Shown here one piece after another: positions 7,607 through 16,750 of a stretch of DNA of 42,734 bases. Location: positions 1 to 42,734 of the forward strand of contig WQVX01000006.1 of the NCBI GenBank assembly GCA_009785615.1, read 5' to 3'. The stretch is from Defluviitaleaceae bacterium. Lineage in GTDB: Bacteria; Bacillota; Clostridia; Lachnospirales; WQUN01. Below the pieces are notes generated by a model that saw only the letters and a list, made by a program, of their open reading frames with translations, did no database searches and was not told the DNA's origin. Numbering within the stretch: position 1 is the stretch's first letter; each line of letters starts with the position of its first letter. The translations under genes and the position numbers were made by a program.

Positions 7607-9188
7607 AAGTGCCGCTAAAATCGAATATGGAGATTATCAAACACCTATTTCGTTTGCCCATTCCGTTTGTGTTAAGCTAAAAGATCGGTATAACCTATCC
7701 CCTACTGTGATTTTTGAACCAACATTTGGAGTAGGTAACTTTATTGAAAGTGCCTTGATTGAATTTGAAGATGTACAGACAGCATACGGCGTTGAGATTG
7801 GTAGTGATTACTACACGCTAACAAAAGAAAGATTGTTAGGTAAAGGATTTTTTGGTATTTTCTCCCTATATAATGACGATATATTTTCTTTTGATTTTAG
7901 CAACATCAAGGAAAGTGTTTCAAAAGATGAAAATATCTTGATAATCGGTAATCCACCGTGGGCAACAAACTCTCAATTATCATCAATGAATAGCTACAAT
8001 CTACCCTTAAAAGGTAACTTCAAGAGTTATTCTGGTCTTGATGCTATAACTGGTAAAGGAAATTTTGATATAGCAGAGTACATATTGTTGCAGATGTTAA
8101 GTGAATTTTCTGATTATAACTGCACCCTTGCTATGCTATGCAAAACCATTGTGGCAAAAAACATCATCAGAGATATTGGTAAATATAACTTCAGTATTGA
8201 TACGGCAGATTTATATATTTTCAATGCAAATGAAGTATTTGGCGTTAGCTGCGATGCCGCCTTATTTGTAGTAAAACTTGGCGAAAACGATTCCACAATT
8301 TGTAGTGTTTATGATTACTACACAAATACCAAAGAACGTCAATTTGGATGGCTTAATGGTGCTTTTTTTTCTGATATTTCAACATTTACAAATTTAATAA
8401 ATGTTAATGGGGTATGTCAATTTGAATGGCGTCAAGGTGTCAAACATGATTGTTCTAAGGTTATGGAGTTGAAGTACGATACAGATGGTAATTTTATAAA
8501 CGGATTTGGTGATGTTTTGAAGTTGCCGATAGGTCAATTTGTCTTTCCTCTTGTAAAGAGTTCAGATATAAAAGCAGATGAAATAACAGAAACGAGAAAG
8601 CACGTTATTATAACTCAAAGACGAGTTAATGCTGATACGTCCACAATCCAACTCAAAGAAAAAGTGGTTTGGGAATACTTGAAGCGGTATGAGAACTTAC
8701 TAGACGCTCGAAAATCTATTATATACAAAAAATCCCCCAAATTTTCGATTTTTGGGATAGGTGATTACTCTTTTGCAAGATATAAAGTGGGCATATCCGG
8801 CTTTTATAAAGAGCCAAAATTTGCCCTTATCACTAATGATATTCCTATAATGTTGGACGATACTTGTTATTTTTTAAGTTTCCACAAACTTGAAGATGCT
8901 GTTATAACTGTAGCTTTATTGAATAGCATTGAGTGCCGTCAATTTTTGAAGTCCATAGCATTTTTGGATTCAAAACGCCCATACACTAAAGAAATTCTAA
9001 AAAGAATTGACATTTTAAAGCTGTTAGAAATCATTTCTTTTGAGAGTGTAGCAAGGTATGCCGTGAATATGAAGGGCAAGTATAGCATTACCTTAACACA
9101 CTACCATAACTATATAGCAAGGTTGAATGGGAAAACTGACTATAATAGCGAGTTTGAACAAACAAGTTTGACTATAGCATTACCTTAA
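7590..9188 (+). CDS. N6-adenine DNA methyltransferase, gamma class
   Basis: A 532-aa protein with a motif X-like GDYQTP near the start (14-19), FEPTFGVGNF (motif I, SAM binding, 42-51) and GNPPW (motif IV, 120-124). The order X-I-IV followed by a long C-terminal recognition region is that of gamma-class adenine methyltransferases of type II systems. It overlaps the putative endonuclease gene by 17 bp and should be translationally coupled. The 3' end is altered by a 92-bp tandem duplication: the reading frame now ends TSLTIALP, whereas the second copy shows the likely original end TSLTFA. Only the last residues change, so activity is probably kept. Confidence 0.9.
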   Translation: MITKNKSAAKIEYGDYQTPISFAHSVCVKLKDRYNLSPTVIFEPTFGVGNFIESALIEFEDVQTAYGVEIGSDYYTLTKERLLGKGFFGIFSLYNDDIFSFDFSNIKESVSKDENILIIGNPPWATNSQLSSMNSYNLPLKGNFKSYSGLDAITGKGNFDIAEYILLQMLSEFSDYNCTLAMLCKTIVAKNIIRDIGKYNFSIDTADLYIFNANEVFGVSCDAALFVVKLGENDSTICSVYDYYTNTKERQFGWLNGAFFSDISTFTNLINVNGVCQFEWRQGVKHDCSKVMELKYDTDGNFINGFGDVLKLPIGQFVFPLVKSSDIKADEITETRKHVIITQRRVNADTSTIQLKEKVVWEYLKRYENLLDARKSIIYKKSPKFSIFGIGDYSFARYKVGISGFYKEPKFALITNDIPIMLDDTCYFLSFHKLEDAVITVALLNSIECRQFLKSIAFLDSKRPYTKEILKRIDILKLLEIISFESVARYAVNMKGKYSITLTHYHNYIARLNGKTDYNSEFEQTSLTIALP

Positions 9189-9264
9189 CACACTACCATA
9201 ACTATATAGCAAGGTTGAATGGGAAAACTGACTATAATAGCGAGTTTGAACAAACAAGTTTGAC
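9081..9264. repeat. Perfect 92-bp tandem duplication at the methyltransferase 3' end
   Basis: Bases 9081-9172 and 9173-9264 are identical. Because 92 is not a multiple of three, the junction shifts the reading frame and the gene stops three codons into copy 2; copy 2 retains the old tail and stop (TTTGCATAG). Lack of any mismatch points to a recent event or a cloning/assembly artefact. Confidence 0.97.
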
Positions 9265-9300
9265 TTTTGCATAGAAAATATTGAGGTAATATTCAACCCA

Positions 9301-9337
9301 TTGAAATACTGTCTTGGCGGCCAATCCAGTATTTCAA
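9301..9337. terminator. Perfect 11-bp inverted repeat between convergent genes
   Basis: TTGAAATACTG (9301-9311) pairs with CAGTATTTCAA (9327-9337), with an inner TTGG/CCAA pairing. It lies between the methyltransferase gene and the convergent minus-strand gene at 9355, so it may stop both transcripts, although no clear T run follows. Confidence 0.45.
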
Positions 9338-9354
9338 GAGTTGATTACAGCTTC

Positions 9355-9780
9355 TTATACAACAATATCAATGCTATTTTGACGAGGAACGGAACTGTTT
9401 CTATTTGCGCTTCCGCTAATGGTATCACCAATAACAACATTAAATTCACCCGGGATATATCCGGAATCAGCATATGAATTTTTCGGATTGTTTCCGGCCG
9501 AAAATTCACATTCACTACACTCTTCATAACTTTCAGCCGCAGTGTTCAAGTCGTTCATTGCATAGCCCAGGTGCCTAAATGTATCGACTTGTTTTTCTTT
9601 GCCCTCGGCTTGTAACGCCTGACCTTCTTCAATGGCAAGTGAGTTTCCATCTGTTATGCCATTCCGTTCGCGAATCCTACCATGCCTATAGGTTGAATTT
9701 GCAATTCCTTGATTTTGTATAGCTAGTTGAATGTTGTTTTGGGCACTTATAATGCCTATCATAGAATTTACTCCTAACAT
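9355..9780 (-). CDS. Hypothetical protein, 141 aa
   Basis: An ORF on the minus strand with a strong ribosome binding site (GGAAGG, about 12 nt before the ATG). The protein has no signal peptide or membrane segment. The N-terminal half is Asn/Gln-rich and likely helical (IGIISAQNNIQLAIQNQGIA), the middle is charged, and the C-terminus is Ser/Asn/Gly-rich with a lone C-S-E-C. I do not recognise the family. It is divergent from the BlaI-type repressor gene, and one BlaI-type operator (9842-9851) lies upstream of it, so it may be under the same control. Confidence 0.6.
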   Translation of the reverse strand: MLGVNSMIGIISAQNNIQLAIQNQGIANSTYRHGRIRERNGITDGNSLAIEEGQALQAEGKEKQVDTFRHLGYAMNDLNTAAESYEECSECEFSAGNNPKNSYADSGYIPGEFNVVIGDTISGSANRNSSVPRQNSIDIVV

Positions 9781-9841
9781 ATTTTCGCTTCCTTCCTGTT
9801 AAAAGCTGTGTTTACAACTTTTAAAATTTTCATGGTTTGAT

Positions 9842-9851
9842 TACACGTGTA
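9842..9851. promoter_or_regulatory. BlaI/MecI-type operator, copy 1
   Basis: TACACGTGTA matches the TACA-NN-TGTA dyad bound by BlaI/MecI repressors. It shares a 15-bp context (TGATTACAYGTGTAG) with the second copy at 9976. It lies 61 bp upstream of the divergent hypothetical gene. A further imperfect hairpin (TTAAAAGCTGT...ACAACTTTTAA) sits between it and that gene. Confidence 0.65.
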
Positions 9852-9975
9852 GCCGTTTTGATTAAATAATGTGAGCTTGATCATATTTCCGCTTGCCTTT
9901 TGTGAGTCTATTTCTTATAATTTAAGCAAATATACTCACAACAATTGCACAAGTTATGGTTATGCCCTGCATGAT

Positions 9976-9985
9976 TACATGTGTA
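9976..9985. promoter_or_regulatory. BlaI/MecI-type operator, copy 2
   Basis: TACATGTGTA, second copy of the TACA-NN-TGTA dyad, 68 bp before the GTG start of the blaI-like gene; presumably the autoregulatory site. Confidence 0.7.
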
Positions 9986-10053
9986 GTCAATAAATATATC
10001 GGCTTGAGCGCACACTAACTTTAACTGTGAAATAAAACTAAAGGGGGATTCTC

Positions 10054-10443
10054 GTGCAACGCAATATCTCTAGTGCAGAGTGGCGCATTATGCAAGTGCT
10101 TTGGGAATGCAGTGAGCCAATGACATCCGCTGAGGTTGTGCAAAAGACAAAAGATGAACGTGAACGCAGTCCAAAAACCATCAAGACGCTTTTGCAAAGG
10201 CTTGTAACAAAAGGATTTGTGGATTTTTCAGTGGATCCTATTGATAGCCGTATATATCATTATTTTTCAAAAGTAAGCGAGGATGAATGTATCGAAAGAG
10301 AAAATTTAAATTTTCTTTCGCTTTACTACAAGGGCAATGTTGGTGGGATGTTAGCACGTTTTATCGGTGACAGCAACTTGACAAGCGAGCAAATTACAGA
10401 GCTTACCGCGCTATTGAATGCCAAAAAGGAGGATACGCCATGA
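10054..10443 (+). CDS. blaI: BlaI/MecI/CopY-family transcriptional repressor
   Basis: A 129-aa winged-helix repressor. Residues 5-70 (SSAEWRIMQVLWE, TSAEVVQKT, SPKTIKTLLQRLVTKG) are the DNA-binding domain; the C-terminal third (GGMLARFIGDSNLTSEQITELTALL) is the dimerisation region, with the usual site cleaved by the partner protease around the middle. It starts with GTG behind AAGGGGG. Its last 4 bp overlap the metalloprotease gene. Two TACA-NN-TGTA sites upstream indicate autoregulation. No beta-lactamase or PBP gene is near, so the controlled genes are unknown. Confidence 0.93.
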   Translation: MQRNISSAEWRIMQVLWECSEPMTSAEVVQKTKDERERSPKTIKTLLQRLVTKGFVDFSVDPIDSRIYHYFSKVSEDECIERENLNFLSLYYKGNVGGMLARFIGDSNLTSEQITELTALLNAKKEDTP

Positions 10444-11663
10444 CATGGAGCAGCATCTTATATGGGCATATCCTCCCATCAATAGTTCGTACTAATATCT
10501 TGCTATCACTTTTGTTTGGCAGAGCACTATTTGCTACTTTGGCACTCTCTATCTTGATAATGTTGATTATCTTTGTGCGCAAAAACAATCTTGCACCAAA
10601 TATCCGTTCATATTTGTGGATGCTATGTGTCCCCACTCTATTTATCCCGTTTGAGCGCAGTGCTGTAATTCTCAGGCAAGGCCAAGTCTTAGATTTGTAT
10701 GCAATATTCCAAAGTTTTGTTTCATTAGAATTACTTCCAATACTGTATATATTGCCTACCTATGTTTGGTTGTTAGGATTTATTATGTACGCGATTAAAA
10801 CTCATAGGGAGCATGGAAAGACAATACATCTACTTAAAATCGGTAAAATAACTAGCTGTGCAGCATATTACTATAAAGGCCGTTCACATATCTACACCCC
10901 GCCAAACTTTGAAGAAGCCTACAGCCCAAAAGAGCGCGAGATGCTGTTAGCCCATGAAGAACAGCACATCAAACAATTGGATCCGCTTTTGTTTCTATTC
11001 TTGCAGGGCATAAAATGTGTGTTTTGGTTTAACCCACTTGTACATAAAGCAGTGCAATACATTCGTCATGACCGAGAGCTTTTATGCGATGAGCGCGTAA
11101 ATTTTAATTATTCTAAAATTGACTATGGTATGCTTCTGCTAAGTGAAGCACAAAAAGCATTGCCTGCTTACCCTCTGGTAGGAATCGCTTCCCAACCTGC
11201 CGGGATTTATGAGCGCGTTATAGCATGTACCCGTCCTTTTTCAAGAAGCAAAAAAGCTGCAATTACTGTTGCATGTATTGCAATTTTTTTATTTGCAGTT
11301 GGTTCCATTGGATTTATAAGACCGATAGTCTATAATCCCATGGAAACTACCATTGCACATGCAGATGATTTAAGCTTTACGCATATTGAGGGATTTGAAA
11401 GATTTATTTTGTTACAACAAGATGGCATCACTATCAGCCGGGATCTTTATCAGTATGCTATTGCAGAAGGGTTTAAAACGGATGATAATCTGTTTTTGAC
11501 AGTAATTCAAGTAAGAAGGCCAACAATGTTTTCTTCATCTATAATATCTCGAGGATTCTTATTTACAATCAGTGACTTAAATACCGGTGAAATATTTTTT
11601 GCCAATTATGATGTAGAGTTTAGTTTACATAGTTTATGGGGTATGTTTTATAGAATTTTATAG
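10440..11663 (+). CDS. BlaR1/MecR1-like M56 family sensor metalloprotease
   Basis: A 407-aa integral membrane protein with hydrophobic segments near residues 25-46, 58-70, 95-118 and 273-295. The zinc protease motif HEEQH (172-176) lies on a cytoplasmic loop, with RELLCDE downstream supplying the third ligand. Such proteins cleave BlaI after sensing a signal. BlaR1 carries a ~250-aa penicillin-binding sensor domain; here only ~110 residues follow the last membrane segment, and I see no SxxK/SxN/KTG motifs. The sensed signal is therefore probably not a beta-lactam acylation. It overlaps blaI by 4 bp. Confidence 0.88.
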   Translation: MTWSSILYGHILPSIVRTNILLSLLFGRALFATLALSILIMLIIFVRKNNLAPNIRSYLWMLCVPTLFIPFERSAVILRQGQVLDLYAIFQSFVSLELLPILYILPTYVWLLGFIMYAIKTHREHGKTIHLLKIGKITSCAAYYYKGRSHIYTPPNFEEAYSPKEREMLLAHEEQHIKQLDPLLFLFLQGIKCVFWFNPLVHKAVQYIRHDRELLCDERVNFNYSKIDYGMLLLSEAQKALPAYPLVGIASQPAGIYERVIACTRPFSRSKKAAITVACIAIFLFAVGSIGFIRPIVYNPMETTIAHADDLSFTHIEGFERFILLQQDGITISRDLYQYAIAEGFKTDDNLFLTVIQVRRPTMFSSSIISRGFLFTISDLNTGEIFFANYDVEFSLHSLWGMFYRIL

Positions 11664-11690
11664 AACAAGTTGAAAATACAATGGAAAATC

Positions 11691-11849
11691 AAAAAAATCC
11701 CCTTGAAATATTCACAGGGGAATGGTAAAATGATCTTGTAACATAGTAACAAAAAAGCAACGTCCACAACACTGACGATTAGTGTTGCGGAGGCTGTAGG
11801 AGACCTCAGAAATCACCTACAGGCACAAGGTTAGAGCTTGCCGCTGCAT
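11691..11849 (-). ncRNA. Structured non-coding RNA, copy B
   Basis: A ~160-nt transcript on the minus strand with its own consensus promoter and a rho-independent terminator (CCCCT...AGGGG then seven T, 11691-11720). Predicted structure: an outer GCAGCG/CGTTGC helix closing two hairpins, CTGTAGG/CCTACAG and CAACACT/AGTGTTG. It contains TGTAGGTGATTTC, similar to the divergent small RNA. There is no ORF with a ribosome binding site inside. The same gene arrangement recurs at 16405-16805. I cannot assign it to 6S, SRP, RNase P, tmRNA, T-box or a known riboswitch from motifs. Confidence 0.65.
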
Positions 11850-11853
11850 AATT

Positions 11854-11882
11854 ATTATATATTAAAAGCCTGTTTTTTTCAA
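11854..11882 (-). promoter_or_regulatory. Promoter of ncRNA copy B
   Basis: On the minus strand TTGAAA (11877-11882), exactly 17 bp, TATAAT (11854-11859). Transcription would start near 11848. Confidence 0.75.
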
Positions 11883-11935
11883 CTGCAAATGGCTTTTGTA
11901 TGTTGTTATTAATATGTTTGTTGAGTGCTAAGTTT

Positions 11936-11988
11936 GTGCGTGTAGGTGATTGCGGCAATTTATTGTCGTGGTTGTCTGCACGCTTTTT
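11936..11988 (+). ncRNA. Small hairpin RNA divergent from ncRNA copy B
   Basis: A ~53-nt candidate RNA: outer helix GCGTGT (11938-11943) with GCACGC (11978-11983), an AGGTGATT bulge, an inner helix CGGCAA/TTGTCG closed by a TTTA loop, and a T run. A plausible promoter is TTGTTA (11903-11908), 17 bp, TGCTAA (11926-11931). The copy at 16751-16805 has the same outer helix, bulge and loop but a different inner helix that still pairs. That is covariation support for a real RNA. No function is known to me. Confidence 0.6.
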
Positions 11989-12049
11989 GTTTGTCCTTTT
12001 CATCTTGAGTCCTATTTCTGTCGGTCGAGGTAGATTTTATCTATCCAGA

Positions 12050-12079
12050 ATAGGCTCTGATGAAGAGGGCTATTTTTTT
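12050..12079 (+). terminator. Weak terminator-like hairpin
   Basis: ATAGGCTCT pairs imperfectly with AGAGGGCTAT and is followed by seven T. It would end a transcript from the small-RNA side before glpK. Bases 11989-12049 hold no gene that I can support. Confidence 0.35.
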
Positions 12080-12150
12080 GACCATAAATATCAAAATCAG
12101 TAATAAAGTTATTTAAAAGTACTAGCATATTTTACATAATCATAGTAATA

Positions 12151-12179
12151 TTGTACTAGATATGGTGCTACTTTATGTA
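12151..12179 (+). promoter_or_regulatory. Possible glpK promoter
   Basis: TTGTAC, 17 bp, TATGTA, ending 22 bp before the glpK start codon. The short leader leaves no room for a GlpP-type antiterminator, and none is seen. Confidence 0.4.
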
Positions 12180-12180
12180 G

Positions 12181-13695
<1,515 letters not shown>

Positions 13696-13723
13696 TATTA
13701 TAGATTGAATTAGGGGGATTTAC

Positions 13724-14431
13724 ATGATTTTAAGTGAATTTTTAGGAACAATAATGTTAGTTTTTCTTGGTGACTCTGTGGTTGCTAATGTGCTGTTAAA
13801 AGGCACAAAAAGCCATGGATCCGGCGGTACATTTATCGTTTTAGGTTGGATGGTTGCTGTTGCGGTTCCTGTATTAATGTTTGGATGGATAGGCGGGGCA
13901 CATTTTAATCCGGCTGTAACATTGGGGCTTGCTTTATATGGCGCGTTTGACTTTGCACTGGTTCCTGCTTATATAGGTGCTCAAATGGCAGGCGGCTTTG
14001 TTGGTGCTGTTTTAACATACATTTTTTATCGCCCACATTTTAATGTCACCGAGGATAAAGATGCTAAATTGGCGGTGTTCTGCAATAGCCCTGCTATTCG
14101 CAGTACTGTTGATAATTGCATCAGCGAGTTTTTAGCAACATTTGTTCTTGTTTTTGCTATAATTGGCGCACTAGTTGCAAATCCGACAGGAATCGCCGGA
14201 GATTCCGGCCTTGGTATTGCATGGATTATCTTGGCTATAGGTACAGCTCTTGGCGGAACCACAGGCTATGCAATAAATCCGGCTCGTGACCTAAGCCCCA
14301 GAATAGCTTATGCACTACTTCCCATCAAGGATAAAAGGGATCCTGATTGGGCGTACTCTTGGATACCAACAGTTATGCCACTTTTAGGTGGTGTTGCTGC
14401 CGGAGCTTTAGGTGCTGTTGTGTTTTTATAG
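13724..14431 (+). CDS. glpF: Glycerol uptake facilitator (aquaglyceroporin, MIP family)
   Basis: A 235-aa, six-helix membrane channel with both half-helix motifs: HFNPAVT in the first half and AINPARDLSPR in the second. The aspartate after the second NPA-R is typical of glycerol facilitators rather than water-selective aquaporins. It lets glycerol diffuse across the membrane for GlpK to trap by phosphorylation. It lies 28 bp downstream of glpK with an AGGGGG ribosome binding site. Confidence 0.95.
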   Translation: MILSEFLGTIMLVFLGDSVVANVLLKGTKSHGSGGTFIVLGWMVAVAVPVLMFGWIGGAHFNPAVTLGLALYGAFDFALVPAYIGAQMAGGFVGAVLTYIFYRPHFNVTEDKDAKLAVFCNSPAIRSTVDNCISEFLATFVLVFAIIGALVANPTGIAGDSGLGIAWIILAIGTALGGTTGYAINPARDLSPRIAYALLPIKDKRDPDWAYSWIPTVMPLLGGVAAGALGAVVFL

Positions 14432-14477
14432 TAGCAGTCAACATATAATGCTAAAAATCACATTAAATGCATAAAAA

Positions 14478-14547
14478 AAGAAGCTATGTTCATAGCCGGC
14501 AAAATGACCATAACGGCAACTTTGACATGCTATGAACACAGCTTCTT
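14478..14547. terminator. Bidirectional terminator between glpF and rubrerythrin genes
   Basis: An 18-bp inverted repeat with one mismatch (AAGAAGCTATGTTCATAG at 14478 and CTATGAACACAGCTTCTT at 14530) separates convergent genes; the right arm overlaps the last two bases of the rubrerythrin stop codon. The arms share the AAGCTGTGTT...ACAGCTT theme with the hairpin at 22771. Confidence 0.7.
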
Positions 14548-15088
14548 AGTAGTTTACACAACGCAATTCAAAATATGATTGCGGATGGGCGCAAACCCGG
14601 CATCCTTTTGGGGCAGACTCTGCATCTACCAGATGTCCGCAATTTCTGCATATCCATACATTTTTTTCATTTTTATTAAATACTTTGTCATTGTTCAAAT
14701 TATCAAGAAGTTTAAGATATCTTTCTTCGTGATCTTTTTCGATATCTCCTACTTGCTCAAAAAGGAGTGCAATTTTATCAAAACCTTCTTCTTTGGCCTC
14801 TTTAGCCATACGCTTATACATGGCAGTCCATTCTTCATTTTCACCTTCAGCCGCAGCTTTCAGGTTTTCGGCGGTTGATGGAATGTTGCCACCGCAAAGT
14901 AGCTTGTACCACATTTTAGCATGTTCTCTTTCATTTCCGGCGGTTTCTTCAAATATCCCTGCAATTTGTTCGTAGCCATCTTTTTTAGCTTTTCCGGCAA
15001 AAAACGTGTACTTATTACGAGCCATTGATTCGCCCGCAAAAGCTTCCCACAAGTTTTTTTCTGTTTTTGTCCCTTTCAAATCGGCCAT
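14546..15088 (-). CDS. rbr: Rubrerythrin
   Basis: A 180-aa non-haem iron protein that reduces hydrogen peroxide in anaerobes. The four-helix domain carries the diiron ligands in EAFAGESMARNKY, EETAGNEREHAK and EQVGDIEKDHEERY; the C-terminal rubredoxin-like domain has CRNCG and CRVCAHP, which bind one iron. The start is the ATG at 15088 directly after AAGGAGG; the longer reading frame upstream would translate the ribosome binding site itself and is rejected. It is monocistronic, convergent to glpF. Confidence 0.97.
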   Translation of the reverse strand: MADLKGTKTEKNLWEAFAGESMARNKYTFFAGKAKKDGYEQIAGIFEETAGNEREHAKMWYKLLCGGNIPSTAENLKAAAEGENEEWTAMYKRMAKEAKEEGFDKIALLFEQVGDIEKDHEERYLKLLDNLNNDKVFNKNEKNVWICRNCGHLVDAESAPKGCRVCAHPQSYFELRCVNY

Positions 15089-15185
15089 AATATCCTCCTT
15101 AGGAAATTTAATTAACAATGCAATATGCAACAAATATTACCATTTGAAGTGTAACTTACTGTATATGAATAATTCAATATTCTTC

Positions 15186-16121
15186 CTATATAAATTTTAC
15201 GTTTTTCAAAAGTTTATTTACCAACTGTATACTTGGAGGCTTTGTTCCTTGGGTAGTTATAGTCCCGGCAGAAGCTGCCATAGCTAATGCCGCAGCTTCC
15301 CGCAGATTCATACCTTTACTAAAAGCATATACTAAAGCACCTACCATGCTATCACCTGCGCCTACTGTTGAGAGTGCGTTAATATTTAGCCCCGGGGAAT
15401 AAAACGTATCTTTTGCTGTAACAAACAGTGCGCCATCTGCCCCCATAGAAAGTGCAATCATTTTAATCCCTTTATCTATTAATTGCCGGCAAAGACAGGT
15501 GCATTCTTTTAACGAAAGTTCAAGTTCATCTTCTTTGCGGAAATATTGCATAAATTCAAATTTATTAGGCTTAATATAGTCAGGTTTTGCTTCTAAGGCA
15601 TTACGAAAAGATTGACCATCTGCATCAAAAAAAACCGATGCACCCTTTTTTTTAACCATATGGATCAAATTAGTGTAAATATCCGTATCTATACCCGGTG
15701 GCAAGCTTCCCGAAAAGACGAAAATAGTATTTGAATCGGCATAATTCAGCAGCTTTTTTTTGAGAATTTTTAATTCATATGCGGTTACAGTTGCACCCGG
15801 TTCGTTAAATTCTGTGATTCCGTGGGCGGTACTTAAAATTTTTAGGTTAGTGCGAGTAGTTTCTTTAATTTTTACAAAATCTGTTTTGATTTCTAAATTT
15901 TTTAGTATTTGTGCAATTTCTGCCCCTGAGTCTCCGCCCAAAAAGCCCATTGCCAGAGAATCTCCTCCAAGGGCTGCTATCATTTTAGAAACATTAATCC
16001 CCTTGCCGCCTGCGTCTGAAATCACATTTTTAAGGCGATTAAGACCCCCTGTAACAAAAGAATTTGTTTGGGCGGTTTTATCAATCGCAGGATTTAGGGT
16101 AAGAGTAATAATTTTGTTCAT
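15186..16121 (-). CDS. fruK: 1-phosphofructokinase, PfkB family
   Basis: A 311-aa ribokinase-fold sugar-phosphate kinase. The N-terminal GGKGINVSKMIAALGG is the substrate signature and STVGAGDSMVGALVYAF holds the catalytic Asp and anion hole. TLNPAIDKT at the start is typical of the 1-phosphofructokinase/tagatose-6-phosphate kinase branch. The usual neighbours (fruR, fruA of the fructose PTS) are absent, so tagatose-6-phosphate kinase (LacC) activity is possible. AAAGGA lies 13 nt before the ATG. It has its own promoter and a ~65-nt leader with GGGC...GCCC and TGCGA...TCGCA pairings. Confidence 0.9.
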   Translation of the reverse strand: MNKIITLTLNPAIDKTAQTNSFVTGGLNRLKNVISDAGGKGINVSKMIAALGGDSLAMGFLGGDSGAEIAQILKNLEIKTDFVKIKETTRTNLKILSTAHGITEFNEPGATVTAYELKILKKKLLNYADSNTIFVFSGSLPPGIDTDIYTNLIHMVKKKGASVFFDADGQSFRNALEAKPDYIKPNKFEFMQYFRKEDELELSLKECTCLCRQLIDKGIKMIALSMGADGALFVTAKDTFYSPGLNINALSTVGAGDSMVGALVYAFSKGMNLREAAALAMAASAGTITTQGTKPPSIQLVNKLLKNVKFI

Positions 16122-16194
16122 ATTTTACATGTTATTTCCTTTCGATAGGGCGGTTTGCGAGTCCGGTTTTTCGCAGGGAAGCCCTCTTGGGTGA

Positions 16195-16223
16195 ATTGTA
16201 TCAAGTTTCAACAAAAATTTCAA
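16195..16223 (-). promoter_or_regulatory. Promoter of the 1-phosphofructokinase gene
   Basis: Minus strand TTGAAA (16218-16223), 17 bp, TACAAT (16195-16200). Confidence 0.65.
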
Positions 16224-16239
16224 CACTCGTCACATCATC

Positions 16240-16266
16240 CAACCGGTGACAAAATGAGACCGGTTG
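16240..16266. repeat. Dispersed hairpin repeat, copy 2 of 3
   Basis: Arms CAACCGGT and ACCGGTTG around the core GACAAAATGAG; the core equals copy 1 at 4353. A further ACCGGT follows at once. Confidence 0.65.
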
Positions 16267-16346
16267 CGTACACCGGTTTCCGCTGTTCATCACTGTTTAA
16301 TGGCATTTTGCCAATGAATTTACTCGCGGAATTTGTTGAATGTACA

Positions 16347-16366
16347 AGAAGCCGGATCCGGCTTCT
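16347..16366. repeat. Perfect 20-bp palindrome
   Basis: AGAAGCCGGATCCGGCTTCT reads the same on both strands. It lies between the 1-phosphofructokinase promoter and the end of ncRNA copy A; a protein-binding site or a tight hairpin are both possible. Confidence 0.6.
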
Positions 16367-16404
16367 AAGCAAGTTTGCCCAACGACTCACTGCACCACGA
16401 AATT

Positions 16405-16609
16405 AAAAAAACCGCCTATATTTTAGGCGGAGATCAGCACTTGCAAAATTTACAAGTTCATGTTACTATCTGTTTACAAGTTTAGCTTGTTGTAGCAGTT
16501 AAGACAGCTACAGCGTTCGGAAAGGTACTAGCAATACACCAACCGACGCTTGCAGGGATGATGTAGCTCATCATCCGCACACAAACACAGGAAACCTATC
16601 GCTGTAGTA
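16405..16609 (-). ncRNA. Structured non-coding RNA, copy A
   Basis: A ~205-nt minus-strand transcript with a promoter at 16616-16644 and a strong terminator (CCGCCTA/TAGGCGG then seven T, 16405-16430). A long-range helix CTACAGCG/CGCTGTAG closes a domain containing the perfect hairpin GGATGATG/CATCATCC. The 3' half, about 110 nt, recurs inverted at 17671-17803. Layout and context equal those of copy B at 11691-11849, though the primary sequence is only patchily alike. No coding potential with a ribosome binding site was found. Confidence 0.65.
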
Positions 16610-16615
16610 ATAGAC

Positions 16616-16644
16616 ATTATACTCTATTTCCGCTTGTAGTACAA
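16616..16644 (-). promoter_or_regulatory. Promoter of ncRNA copy A
   Basis: Minus strand TTGTAC (16639-16644), 17 bp, TATAAT (16616-16621); start near 16609. Confidence 0.7.
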
Positions 16645-16716
16645 GAAAGGCGCGAAAAGGCCGCGGGAAGCAGAGTTGTGTTTATTTTGCAGATGGATTT
16701 ATAGGTAGCTTGTTGT

Positions 16717-16745
16717 TTGAGTCCTTTTACATACTATTTTATATT
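16717..16745 (+). promoter_or_regulatory. Promoter of the small hairpin RNA, copy A
   Basis: TTGAGT (16717-16722), 17 bp, TATATT (16740-16745); start near 16751. Confidence 0.55.
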
Positions 16746-16750
16746 ATGAT

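Noticed and set aside
11691-11849. 6S RNA, SRP RNA, RNase P or T-box leader
   Set aside because: The core motifs of these RNAs (SRP GGAAGG/AGCA loop, RNase P GAGGAAAGTCC, T-box AGGGTGGNACCGCG) are absent, and no tRNA-synthetase or similar gene lies downstream.
11900-12103. 67-codon plus-strand open frame
   Set aside because: It overlaps the predicted hairpin RNA and terminator, and lacks a ribosome binding site; the hydrophobic translation follows from T-rich sequence.
15760-16406. Two plus-strand open frames (144 and 83 codons)
   Set aside because: They are shadows of the 1-phosphofructokinase gene and its leader, with no ribosome binding sites.
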